A stretch of 64,000 nucleotides of DNA from Luzula sylvatica. Lineage: Eukaryota > Streptophyta > Magnoliopsida > Poales > Juncaceae. Shown here piece after piece: positions 45,126-56,160 of this stretch. Within the stretch, counting starts at the first letter, position 1, and each line of letters starts with the position of its first letter. A program made the translations under genes and the position numbers. The stretch spans positions 15,622,215 through 15,686,214 of the forward strand of contig OX326961.1 of NCBI GenBank assembly GCA_946800325.1. The letters run 5' to 3'. A model generated the notes under the pieces. The model ran no database searches. It was given only the letters and a program-made list of their open reading frames with translations, and was not told the DNA's origin.

Positions 45126-45389
45126 CCCCGTAAAGTCTTGCGAGATTTTGATCGAGTGCACAAATTGAACAATTCCTAGAATATATTTTCTTCCATGGGC
45201 ATCTCGTACCAATGTCCATTTCTTTTTAAGTTTGATCTGAGTTAGCTCATACTAGATATCTGTCGTTCCGCCTTTTGACTCAATATCAATTTTGTTCGAT
45301 CCCTCAATAATCTCCACCAAAAAACTTCAATAATTTTCCTCTTGATCATTTATCTTATCTTATGAGCACGTTCCTCCTGTCAATTTATT

Positions 45390-46951
45390 ATGGCATCATG
45401 TATGCACCTTTTGGGGAAACCATCCAATGAAGAGATAACTGGTGAATCGTGCCGATTCAAAATCTTGTGCTCTGCTATTAAGGCTGGCAATACGATCCGC
45501 TTTCCTGCCTTTAACACTCGAGAACATTTTTGGTGTATCAGTTGCAGTCCAGGCAGAGATGTGAAGGGTGAAATTGCCAAATTATCGTTCGATCTTAGAT
45601 ATTTAGGTGAATGGAAGGATATCAAAGCAATTGTTAACTCCATTGTGCTTAAAAAGAATGATGTATTATCCTCGATCAAAGGTAAAACAACTAAACTCAC
45701 ATTCGGAAAGTGCGGGTCGCAATACAATTTCGGGGAAATTAAAGGAGATGAGTTCAAAGAGTTCTTGAAAGATGATTATCTCATTGTTATTTGTAAATTG
45801 ACAATTTTAAGTGCAGCTTGCGTTGAAACATCAGATTTTGGAGTTACCATTGTAACATCACTAGCTGGAAAATCTAGAAGTTACTCCTTAGATAGCGAGA
45901 ACAGAACACCCCGAGAGAGGGTGTGTGGAACTTACCATTTTAATTTAATGCCCCCCGACATAAAAAAAAATGAGAGTGTATATTTCTACTCTCCGATGTT
46001 TATGGTTGATGAATTTTGCTGGTTTATACAGTGTTGTATTGTAAACCGTAGTTATTTGTCTCTTTGGTTACTTGTCCGGAGCGAAATCAAGGATCTTAAA
46101 GTGAATTTAAATATCAGTGTACTTACAAAGGATGAACAGACATCCTTGGCCAAAAAGAGGAATGTTATACATACATTTAATCAGTGTGGGGCGTATATTT
46201 ATTTGGACAAGTTCGTTGGAGAAGATGAACTAAAACAATCTTTGAAAGATGATTACTTCAAAGTAATATGCAATATCACCATATTAAGTGAAACTATAAC
46301 ATCTGATCATGATGTCACTATCATAAGTAGCACCGGCAAACCAAGGAATCCCCCCATTAATGGACCTTCTCCTTATTTACAAGACCACCTTGGCCAACTA
46401 TTACAAATTAAGGAACGTGTCGATACCACCTTTGATGTGAAAGGAGAAATTTTTCATGCACACAGGCTAATCCTTGCAGCACGGTCAACGGTTTTTAGTG
46501 CCGAGCTATTTAGCCCCATGAATAAAAATTGCACGCAGAACATTAAAATCAGTGAAATCGAACCGAGGGTTTTGAAGGCGATGCTCCATTTTATATATAC
46601 CGACATGCTGCCTAATTTAAATAATAGTAATAAGGAAGAAAACAATCTAATGGATAAAATCCAAATGACTCGAGGGTTACTCATTGCTGCAGATCGATAT
46701 GCGTTAGAAAGGTTGAAGCTAATATGCGAAGCCAAGTTATCCAAAAGTATCATCATCGACGATATTGTAACTACCATGATTTTAGCTGAGAAGCACAATT
46801 GTCCAAACCTTAAAGTTAGCTGTCTAGAATTTCTTAGGCAGACGGAAATCTAAGCAAGGTTGCACTAAACAATGAATTTGGCCAATTAGCAAGGAGTTAT
46901 CCTGTGATTATCAAAGAGTTAGGGAAGAAACTTCAAAATATGTTTACTTGA
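45390..46951 (+). pseudogene. MATH-MATH-BTB gene copy C, frameshifted near the C-terminus
   Basis: ATG 45390 (MASCMHLLGKPSNEE), intronless. MATH 1 residues about 20-145 (CRFKILCSAIKAGN ... VICKLTIL), MATH 2 about 182-320 (SPMFMVDEFCWFIQC ... VICNITIL), BTB about 350-460 (VDTTFDVKGEIFHAHRLILAARS). A deleted G near 46844 (GACGGAAAT against GACGGGAAAT in copy B) ends the frame at 46853 after 487 residues; the original frame continues to TGA 46949-46951. Only about 33 residues after the BTB domain are lost, so a shortened protein could still fold. Whether it is expressed is unknown. Confidence 0.85.
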
Positions 46952-48389
46952 AAGATTGGCATGGCATTTCTAGGTTTGTGTGGTTTCTCTATAATAGAGA
47001 TGCAATAATGTTACAAATTTATTTTTCTGTTTATGTGTAATTGTTTATTTGTTATCATCATATATAGTGTTATCTAATTTTGATTGTTGTATAAAAGTAA
47101 TTCAGTTACATCTAGTACTTACTAGTGTGAGATTGTTTGTTCATATAAATTTATTTTGATTCTGTGACTACCCAAATTGGATTTCAAACCATTAAAAAAC
47201 TTAACAATTTCTTTACTATAAATGCAAGATTTCAAATTAAAAATGAAAACAAATTATTATTTGGTTCAATGATTGGGGACGTGACAGACTCTTTCTCCAA
47301 CTCGAAAATCCATTCAGGTTTACACAATTTAAAAGAGGAGAGATTACTAAAACAAATCAAGAATTAATTTTATTGGAAAAGTTTTAGAAGAGGTAGAAAT
47401 TGAAAACAATTCAGATAAAATCATATGGACTTTTGAAAAAGATGGCAACTTTTAAAAAAAAATTGATATAGAGAAAGTTGATAACCGGTGCACACACATA
47501 TACTGAACTCCATCATGTGTGAAATATAAAGCTTTCGTTGGAAATCAAGGTTTTTTTATGGAATTTCAGGCAAAATCGTATTCAAAGATCAAACCATTGA
47601 TACTCTAATGAATAAGGGAGTGCTCATACATAATCGATGTCCTCTTTGTAAAGTAGCTTGTGAATCCGATTTCCACTTCATTACGAACAACAACTTTGCT
47701 TTGCAAGCTCGATATGCATACCGAACCAACACCAATCTCGACTCATACATAATCGATGTGCTCATACATTTTATTTTCATTTCCAAAAATAAATAGTTTA
47801 ATCTTTCAATAAATAAATTTATTTTTACATTTTTAAAAATATCATGGAATAAAAAAATGTATCACTCAATTAAGATAATAAAATATGACATGAAATGATA
47901 TGTCTTGATATAAATGTTTTTTACATACTTTATGCATAACAATCTCTGAAACATGAACCAAACGAGAAAGAGAGACAAAAAAAGACAAAAACTTCTTGGT
48001 CCATTTTGAAATTTGGGCTATGTCTTTTGGCCCATTTTTTTTTCTTCTTTTCATTCCATTTTGAAAAAAGACAAAAAAAAAATTTGTTAAGGTAGTTGTT
48101 GGGTATATAATTAGATATGAATATAATTAGCATGTAAATAAATTCTTTTGATTATATACAAAATCAAATTAGGAGGCGCCCACTCAAGCCTCCTCTAATT
48201 TAATCTTTTTTTTTATTATTATTGAACTGTTTAGGAGAAATATGTTGGATAATATGATTATATTTTTTTTTTTGAGAAGAAGAATAAAAAAAAAGTAATT
48301 TCGTAGGGGAGTTCTATCATACACCCTTTTTGCTTATGATACATCCATTTTTAAGAATAATTTGAGTAATTACCAATTAATTATTATTT
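46952..48389. other. Spacer with a small LINE remnant
   Basis: Around 47560-47700 the plus strand reads LMNKGVLIHNRCPLCKVACE and SDFHF, the pattern of the zinc-binding segment that follows reverse transcriptase in plant LINEs. No other LINE part is seen. Otherwise AT-rich. Confidence 0.4.
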
Positions 48390-48397
48390 AAGGTAAG

Positions 48398-48968
48398 CTA
48401 TGTTGCACGGATACGGATACGAGTAGCGTATCCGATACGATACGGATACGGCGATACGACAATTTTCAAAAAATCACGGATACGGATACGGCTATATAAT
48501 TATTAGTTTAATATATTTATATTATATATAATTAATTAATAAGTAATAAATTAAATAATAAATTAATAATATTTTTAAATTAAATATCATGACAATAAAT
48601 AATGTCAACCAAACAATACAAGTATCATAAAACTATCATAAACTTGTTCTAGAAATATTTTAGAACTAATCTAGAAGTATCCTAGAAGTATCCTATATAA
48701 TTTATTTAAAAATATTATGGGCCAAAATATATAATGGGCCGAAGTATCATAAATGGAGTATCCCAGCCGTATCCTGGACGTATCCCCCGCCGTATCCTGC
48801 CATATCCCGTCGTATCCCCGCCGTATCCGAAAAAAATAAATATTAAAATATTCAGATACGCCACGTGACGTATCCGATACGTATCCGAGCCGTATCGCAC
48901 CCGTATCCGTATCGGATACGCGTATCCTCAGGATACTTCTGCATTTTTGAAGTATCCGCGTAACATAG
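48398..48968. mobile_element. hAT-type MITE of 571 bp
   Basis: Inverted termini CTATGTTGCACGGATAC and GTATCCGCGTAACATAG (15 of 17 match), flanked by the perfect 8-bp duplication AAGGTAAG (48390-48397 and 48969-48976). Both ends carry clusters of GGATACG/CGTATCC subterminal repeats, typical transposase-binding arrangement. The AT-rich centre codes for nothing; the frame 48671-49051 is accidental. Confidence 0.92.
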
Positions 48969-48976
48969 AAGGTAAG

Positions 48977-49640
48977 TTTTGAAATGTATTTATCAATAAA
49001 TAATAGGTTAAATATGAAATTTGAATTGTTCATGAAAGAACAAATATCCATAAAAAATAAAATTTATGATGCACCCTTTTAAATACCCAAAATACTCTTT
49101 TAAAAGAGTGTATGATAGAACTCCCCAATTTCTTAATACTTGTTTTATTTCTATTTATGTAGTCTTTTACAAATACAAATGAGTCTCCATTTATAAACTG
49201 AATCATTCATGTATACATGAAACACATTAACTCATAACTATTAACTCACATTAATTCTCAAATACATGATTCATTCTAAACAATTGATACATATATTACA
49301 ATTCTCAAAGTGAACATGTCATTTTACACTTACAAAGCATGTATCTAATTAATATTAATTTTATTATAAATATTCGACAGGATATACAAAAAAATTGTCC
49401 TTACTTTTTTTATTCTGTTGATGAATTTAACAGTTGGCATTTCTTAATCAAGTTTTCAACACTATTTTTTAAATATACAATATATATTTGATCAAGTCCT
49501 TTCTACACGAAAAGAAGTTTTAGGACAAGTTCAAATAACACTAAAATTCAAACTAACAAACCCAGTTAGCTATTCTTAATCTGACAGTTACTGCAAATTC
49601 TCTTCTCATTTCTATCTTTGCAGTTTATTGATAATCCTCA
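48977..49640. other. Spacer and upstream region of copy D
   Basis: AT-rich. From about 49430 it resembles the upstream regions of copies B and C (for example CAAATAACACTAAAATTCAAA), so promoter DNA was duplicated with the genes. Confidence 0.5.
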
Positions 49641-49648
49641 CTTTATAC
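49641..49648 (+). promoter_or_regulatory. TATA box of MATH-BTB copy D
   Basis: CCTCACTTTATACCCCTGC, about 250 bp before the ATG, shared with copies B and C. Confidence 0.6.
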
Positions 49649-49896
49649 CCCTGCAAAGTCTTGCGAACCTTAGATCGAATTCTGCAAATGAATAATTCGT
49701 AGAAATATATTTTCTTCCTTGGTCATCTTGTACCAATCTCCATTTCTTTAGTCTTCTCACAATCTGTTCGTGCTAAATATTTGTGATTCAGCCTTTTGAA
49801 TCCATATCGATATTGTTCGATCTCTGAGTAATCTCAACCACAAAATTCAACAAATTTCCTCTTCTATTGTGGGCACGTTCCTCCAGTCGCTTAGTA

Positions 49897-51471
49897 ATGG
49901 CATCAAGTATCCACCTTTTGGGAAAATCGGCCAATGAAGAGATGACCGATGAATCGTGCCGGTTTAAAGTCCTCTGCTCTGCAATTAAGGCAGGCAATCT
50001 GATGCGTTTTCCTGCCATTACCACTGGAGAGCACTTCTGGATTATCAATTGCTCTCCACACAAAGATGTCAAAGGTGAAATTGTCAAACTGTCGTTCGAT
50101 CTTAGATATTTAGGTGAATGGAAGAATATCAAAGTAACTGTTAACTCATGTGTGCTTAAAAATAATGATGTATTATCCTCGATGAAATTTGAAACAACTA
50201 CTACACTCATCTTCGGAAGGTGCAGGTTCGCTTACAATTTCTGGGAAATTAAAGGAGATGACTTGAAAAAGTTCTTGAAAGACGATTATCTCATTGTTAT
50301 TTGTAACTTGACAATTTTAAGTGCAGCTTCTGCTGAATCATCAGATTTTGGAGTTACCATTATACAATCACTAACCGGAAAATCCAAACGCCACTCCTCA
50401 GATAGCAAGGATATAGCACCCAGGGAGATGGCTAGTGGTTCTTTCCAATTTAAAATTATGTCCTCCGACATTAAGGAAAGTGAGAGAAAATATTTTCACT
50501 CTCCGATGTTTATGGTTGATGAAATTTGCTGGTTTATGCAGTGTTTCAAAGCAAAACCCGGTCATTTATCATTTTTTTTTCTTGTTCGGAGTGAAATCAA
50601 GGATCTTAAAGTGAGTTTAGATGTGAGTGTGTATAGAAACGAGGACGACACATCCGTGATCAAAGGGAGGAACATTACCGATACCTTGAAACAATGCGGG
50701 GAATGGATTTATTTTGAAAAGTTAGTTGAAGGAGATGAACTAAAACAACACTTGAAAGATGATTACTTTATAGTAGCATTAAATATCACTATATTGAGTG
50801 AAACTGTAACATCTGATCACGATGTTACTATTATAAGTAGCACCGGAAAATCAAGGCCTCACTCCATTAGTGGACCATCTCCCTATTTACATGAGCACCT
50901 TAGCCAACTATTACAAAATAAAGAGCGAACTGACACCACCTTCGAGATTAATGGAGAACTCTTTCAGGCACATAGGCTAGTACTGGCAGCACGGTCGAAA
51001 GTATTTAATGCCCAACTATTTAACCCCATGTATAACAATTACACAAAGAGCATAAAAGTGAATGGAATTGAACCGAGGGTTTTCAAGGCGATGCTCCATT
51101 TTATATATACTGATATGCTACCGAATCTAAATGCGAGTAGTAATGTCATAAAGGAAGAAAACAAGCAGATGGATTCAATCCAAATGACTCGAGGGTTGCT
51201 CGTCGCTGCAGATCGTTATTCATTAGAGAGGTTGAAACTAATATGCCAAGATAAGTTATCTAAAAGTATTACCATCAACAATGTTGCAACTACCCTCAGT
51301 TTAGCTGAGAAGCACAATTGCCCAAGCCTTAAATCTAGGTGTGTAGAATTTATTGTCATGTCCGAATATTTCACCGAAATTGCATTAACCAAGGAATATG
51401 GCCAACTGGTAGTAAGTTACCCTATGATTCTCAAAGATTTGGGGAAGAAACTTCAAAATATGTGTACTTAA
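49897..51471 (+). CDS. Intact MATH-MATH-BTB protein (copy D)
   Basis: 524 residues, no intron. Start at 49897 (MASSIHLLGKSANEE) because it aligns with copies B and C; an upstream in-frame ATG at 49867 adds only ten residues. MATH 1 about 20-145 (CRFKVLCSAIKAGN ... VICNLTIL); MATH 2 about 185-320 (FQFKIMSSDIKESE, SPMFMVDEICWFMQC, VALNITIL); BTB about 350-460 (TDTTFEINGELFQAHRLVLAARS, KAMLHFIYTDMLPNL); C-terminal helices (LLVAADRYSLERLKLICQ, ATTLSLAEKHNCPSL) to the end. Known family role: MATH binds substrates and BTB binds Cullin-3 in a ubiquitin ligase. Typical plant BPM proteins have one MATH domain; here two are present. The substrate is unknown. This is the only unbroken copy in the window. 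Confidence 0.9.
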   Translation: MASSIHLLGKSANEEMTDESCRFKVLCSAIKAGNLMRFPAITTGEHFWIINCSPHKDVKGEIVKLSFDLRYLGEWKNIKVTVNSCVLKNNDVLSSMKFETTTTLIFGRCRFAYNFWEIKGDDLKKFLKDDYLIVICNLTILSAASAESSDFGVTIIQSLTGKSKRHSSDSKDIAPREMASGSFQFKIMSSDIKESERKYFHSPMFMVDEICWFMQCFKAKPGHLSFFFLVRSEIKDLKVSLDVSVYRNEDDTSVIKGRNITDTLKQCGEWIYFEKLVEGDELKQHLKDDYFIVALNITILSETVTSDHDVTIISSTGKSRPHSISGPSPYLHEHLSQLLQNKERTDTTFEINGELFQAHRLVLAARSKVFNAQLFNPMYNNYTKSIKVNGIEPRVFKAMLHFIYTDMLPNLNASSNVIKEENKQMDSIQMTRGLLVAADRYSLERLKLICQDKLSKSITINNVATTLSLAEKHNCPSLKSRCVEFIVMSEYFTEIALTKEYGQLVVSYPMILKDLGKKLQNMCT

Positions 51472-51506
51472 GGATCGGCATGGTAGTTTGTGAATGGATA
51501 ATTATA

Positions 51507-51747
51507 CCATGCCCCTCAAATTCTCCCCACCATTCTTTATATCACCAATTAACAATTAATTAACATGATAATTAACAAAAAAATATCCTATTAACGATTA
51601 ATTGATATTGATTAAGAATTGTTAACTCATATGTATTTTAATTATATATCAATTAATCGTTAATAGAGTGTATTTTTGTTAATTACCACGCGAATTAATT
51701 GTTAATTGGTAATATAGAGGATGGTGGGGAGAATTTGAGGGGCACCA
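51507..51747. mobile_element. 241-bp MITE in the 3' flank of copy D
   Basis: Terminal inverted repeats of about 50 bp, CCATGCCCCTCAAATTCTCC against GGAGAATTTGAGGGGCACCA, continuing with AACAATTAATT, flanked by TA on each side. It interrupts 3' sequence that is continuous in the copies A and C (AAGGATTGGCATG ... GAGATGCAATAAT), so it lies in the likely 3' UTR, 36 bp after the stop. Confidence 0.85.
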
Positions 51748-51749
51748 TA

Positions 51750-52500
51750 TATGACCTCGTTGTGAATTTATGTGTTTTGTCTACAATGGAGATGCAATAA
51801 TTATACAAATTTATTTTGCTTCGATTTTTCTTTTTATATGTTTTTTTTTTTCATCATATTGTGCTATCTATCTTTGGTATCGTGTAAAAGTAATTTATTA
51901 CATGTATTTATGAGATGTGTTTATTTTATATATATTTTTATTTCGATTTATTAACTACCTAAGTTGACATTGAATTGATAATTTAAATTATACAATTAAT
52001 TGATTAGCTTTTGATGGAAATCATTGGATTTGTAGTTGTGTGAATTAGTTTTTATCAATGTTTTGAATTGCGATATAGCGGTGCATAGCGCTCGCATTGT
52101 AATTTACACGTAACTATTGTTATTACGCTATAGCAGCGCTATAGCGCCGCTATTTTGTAGATTGTGATATTGCATTTTACAAATATTTACCGCTTGAGCT
52201 GCTTGGAGGTGGTAGCGAAGTTGTTCGATTCTTTTGCGCAGGTTTGTTGCTCTTTTACTCTCTTTTTTTCGTTCGTAGATCTTCTCTCTATTTTCTACTC
52301 CTTTTCGATTATAATTTCCCTTGTCGAAATAGCGAAAGTGTGCGAGCAACATGTGGGGCAGCTTGGAAATTTCCAATTTAGGATCCATGAACAGGTTAAT
52401 CTCACACTCATGGTTCAAGTTGATCTTTCTCTATCTCCAGTTTTAAATGATACTTAATAATGATGAATAGGCTTTTTCCAGATTTTAGCTTAATAGATCA
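51750..52500. other. Spacer, degenerate repeat with GCTATAGCGC words
   Basis: 52060-52160 has GCGATATAGCGG, GCTATAGCAGCGC and similar words seen in small hAT-type elements, but no clear ends. No gene. Confidence 0.35.
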
Positions 52501-52833
52501 TTTTGACGAGCTACTGCCGCTAGGATGATGGAACGAGTTGATTTTTTGCAAGGCACTTCCACGATATTTTTGATCATACCAAGGGTATTTTGGAAAATTT
52601 GGAAAAAAGAATATTAATGGAAATCTGATTTTTTTTCAGGATCTATCTAGGCTTCGGTTGATTTTTGTGCGAGGCGCTCGAGTTGATTTTTGACGAGGTA
52701 CTGCCGTCAGGATGATGGAACGAGTTGATTTTTTGCCAGGTACTGCGCCGCGGTAATTTTGATATACCAAGGGTACTTTTGGCAATTTGAAAAAAAGGAT
52801 ATGAATGTAATTCTGATTTTTTCAGGATCCATA
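52500..52833. repeat. Diverged tandem units of about 190 bp
   Basis: The segment with GACGAG(C/G)TACTGCCG, GGATGATGGAACGAGTTGATT, TACCAAGGGTA and TTTTCAGGATC occurs at about 52510-52640 and again at 52690-52830. Part of a further copy (GTGCGAGGGGCTCGGGTTGA) follows after the LTRs at 53850. Confidence 0.7.
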
Positions 52834-53499
52834 TGTTGGTGCAGTTTTCTGTCTGAAAAGGTGTATATGAGATATACATACCTTTTGGCCCATCCTTATC
52901 CTATGTGATATAAATAGGATGTTTCTCTCTCTCTCTCTCTCTAACCAATTCATTTAGTCCAACCTATGGTATTATTCAGAATAATCCAGAATATAAAGAG
53001 ACATCTTTCAAGAGAGTGAAAGAGTGTCAAGAGAGAAAACCGAGAAAAATAGTTTTTCTCGGTGTAGAGAATCGATCTAATCAAGCAAGTTCGCCGGTGC
53101 TTCGTCTAGGCAGTTGCACCCGCGACCGACGAACTCCGACTCACGGTGGATACAAGTAGAGGAGCGACACTTGTGGCTCTCCGATTGTGATCAAACCGAA
53201 GGAGCAAAACTGTTGGCTGTGGAAGAGTGTGGACGTGGGACGCACGAAACACAACCGGAGGCGTGTCAAGACGGTGGGAGACGTGTGGTATGGGACGCAC
53301 GGGCTAGTCACCAACGTGACACCGGAGAAGGAAAGGATGCGAGCGATCAACCCATCGTGCGTGATCAATTTCACGCTGGTAATCGTCTATCCTTCTATTG
53401 CATCGTACCCTCGAAGTCATGGCGTGATCTTGGATTTTGGGAACCGGACCGGGCCTTCATATCCGCTGCGCGGGCCCGGGGACGGGTGAATTCCCAACA
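52834..53499 (+). repeat. Solo LTR related to the old Copia LTR, plus orientation
   Basis: Starts TGTTGGTGCAGTTTTCTG, ends GAATTCCCAACA. Its body is recognisably the reverse complement of 27911-28470 (ACCTTTTGGCCCATCC, CTCGAAGTCATGGCGTGATC, GGGCCCGGGGACGGG). A TATA box, TATAAATA, is at 52909-52916. No internal region. A (CT)9 run follows the TATA. Confidence 0.75.
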
Positions 53500-53822
53500 G
53501 TTGGTTTACTGGATTCAAATATGGACTCAAATATAATTTGCAATAGACAAAACTCTCTATGATTCTAATAAACTCTTACAAGTTTTTGTATTTTTTGAAT
53601 TGATGAATTGCTAAACATCTAAGGCATATTTATAGGTTCAATAAACTTGGAACACAAGGTACTAGAAACTTGTCCTAAACTTATTTCCTAATTTACTTTT
53701 CTTATCTTAAAATCTGCCCTAAAATTATTCTCTAAATTACTTTTCTTATAATAAGTTTTTCCTAAAATTATACGGGCTAATTAAACTTGATAATTATTAA
53801 TTTGGGTTTGGGCTTATTAACA
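53500..53822 (-). repeat. Solo LTR of the family that hit copy B
   Basis: GTTGGTTTACTGGATTC to GCTTATTAACA; similar along its length to 38973-39322. It abuts the preceding LTR exactly, so the T of TG is lost or shared. Confidence 0.75.
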
Positions 53823-54918
53823 CTATGTACGCTTCATTTGATTTTTTGTGCGAGGGGCTCGGGTTGATTTTTGACAAGGATCTATCTACGCTCGATGAGA
53901 AATTAAAAATCATAAATAACATGATCTATCTACAAGATAAAGAAAAAAAAACATGATCTATATACGCCATCAATGGACCTATCTATGCTCAAACTCTTCC
54001 CCACAAGCGGCACAGTACGAAAAAAACAGTGTTTGTGCGAGGGATGTGTGTGTCAACTGAAGCATAGACGCTCGAACTCAATTTCAAAAAGACGGTACGC
54101 AAAGTAAACAATTAACTGGTACCAACACAAACACTGTTTTAACATTCATTTCAGGGCAAAATCAAGTCACCATTTGCGGCTATGAAGATTCAGGTAAAAA
54201 AAATGATACCAAAATATACCAAAAAATTCAACATATCAAATATGTATATTTTTTATTTATAGATGCAAAAGACTCAATATAGTAAATATGAGCGATATTC
54301 AACACAAACACTGTTTTTAATGAGCGATATTTACTATTGTAACATATTTACTATTGTAACATATTCAGGGTAACAACCAATTAGTGGCAATAAATAATTT
54401 TAAGCAACACTAACTGGTACCAACACAAACACTGTTTTTAATGAGCGATATTCAAAGACACGTTAAAGCAATCGAATGGAGACCCAACAGTGGCAAAATG
54501 ATCGTAGTTAGTTGCAAGTAAGAAGGGAAAATTTGATATTTTGACTCTTTCAAAGGGTAAATTTGATATTTCGTAATTTTCTTTAATATTTTTGTAGGGG
54601 TGGGTGCAGAGAAATCTAAGCCATATTTTCACGGATGGCCACCAGGTCGATACTCGACGAGATACCGCCACCAGGTCGTTCATCTTCTTTCTTTTTCGAT
54701 TGATTCATTTTTTCTTGTTAATTTTTAATTGGTTTTGATTGAACCTTAACGTTCAGACTGGCCGGCCCTGTCCATTGGCTGGGTTGGCAAATGTCACAGC
54801 CCTCCCAAATTAGTATGCCTCCAAAAAAAAATATTTTACCTATGTCCAGATGAAAGCTCAATTTCAGTCCAACTATAGAAAGAGAAATAGATGAGATAAT
54901 AAGAGAGAAAAAGACAAC
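53823..54918. other. Spacer with short direct repeats and a hAT-end fragment
   Basis: AACACAAACACTGTTTT with flanking GAGCGATATT occurs at about 54126, 54300 and 54425. At 54755-54830 CTGGCCGGCCCTG and GGGTTGGCAAATGTCACAGC resemble the end of the hAT element at 56161. No gene. Confidence 0.4.
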
Positions 54919-55299
54919 CACTACAACAATAACGGTATACGGTGACACTTGTTTTTTGGCATTTGACTATATGCCGCCATTACTTATATAAAAGGCGGCA
55001 TTAACTGATTAATCCTGCTATTGTATTATAAAAGAAAGCATTTTGTGTTAAATGTCAAGAATACTATTATATACCGACATTTTATATCTAATGCTATTAT
55101 TGAAACAAAATGACAGCAAAAACAAATGCTTCCAAATTATCCCTAAATATAATATTGTACATGATTTATATTTTATACATATACTTTGTTTGCACCAAAC
55201 AATTTCTTTCATTTGCAACCCAATACATCCAAAGTTTTGTCATGACTTGAGACTCACATAAATTCCTCCCCCAGGCCCCAGCCCTCACGCAAGCCCGTC

Positions 55300-56150
55300 G
55301 CCACCCTAATTCACGGCACTAAACAAAATGCCGTCGTCAAGCGCAGATTTAATTTTCGCGAAAACTTGGCGCCTTCCCCTTCGCGCCTCCCCAAAATTGG
55401 ACAAATTTTGGGCGGCTGCTCCAATTTTTTTGATTACCGTCTTATATCCTCTACAAAACAAAATAGAAGCTCCTATTTGTCCGCCATTTGTTTCTCTTTC
55501 TTTGAATAGGCGATTGTTTCTGGTTAGTATCTATTAAAATTTCTTTTTTTCTTATTGTGTTCTTGTGCTGATTTTTGGGAACTTATTAATCATCAGTCGT
55601 CTTGTTTTCTAGCTGATTTCTTGTGATTTTTGAATATTTCAATGCTAAACAATGGTGGTTTTATATTTTTTGGTGATGTAGGGAAGGACAGCTGGCGAAA
55701 GGGGGCATAGAGTTTGTTCCATACTTAGTCCAGTGAAAATTTCCGAACCTACCTTATTTTCTCAGGAGTGTGATGAGTTTACAAATTGAGTTTTTGTACA
55801 ATTTTGTCTTATTGTTGCTTCTTGTTTGAGTTCTGATTTTTTTTTTTCATTCTATTTGCAGAGAAATGGTGCTGAGTATATTAGTATAGGCAAGTCTTGC
55901 CTTGCATTTCATTGTATCGTAGGGATTATTTTGATTATAATGCATGGTAAGACGTCAATTTTCAATAATTTAGTGGTGATTTTTATAACAATTCAGGGTG
56001 TGGGCCTGTAAATTCACACAAATTAAGGGTCTCATCTGCAAATATCCAATTATGTTTCTTGTTGGCAGTAAATATATGGTTAACCACATATAGAATTGAT
56101 GTTTTCATTTATAAAAGGGGTTTATATGCAAATGTTTAGATCTTTTAGGG
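55300..56150. other. CACTA interior, possible captured gene sequence
   Basis: CG-richer start (about 55270-55400), then T-rich intron-like stretches and splice-like signals (TTGCAGAGAAATGG at 55856). No continuous frame and nothing recognised. Confidence 0.3.
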
Positions 56151-56160
56151 TTAGAGTGGA

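Noticed and set aside
48671..49051. 126-residue minus-strand frame
   Set aside because: Mostly the GTATCC repeats of the hAT MITE read through its end into flank.
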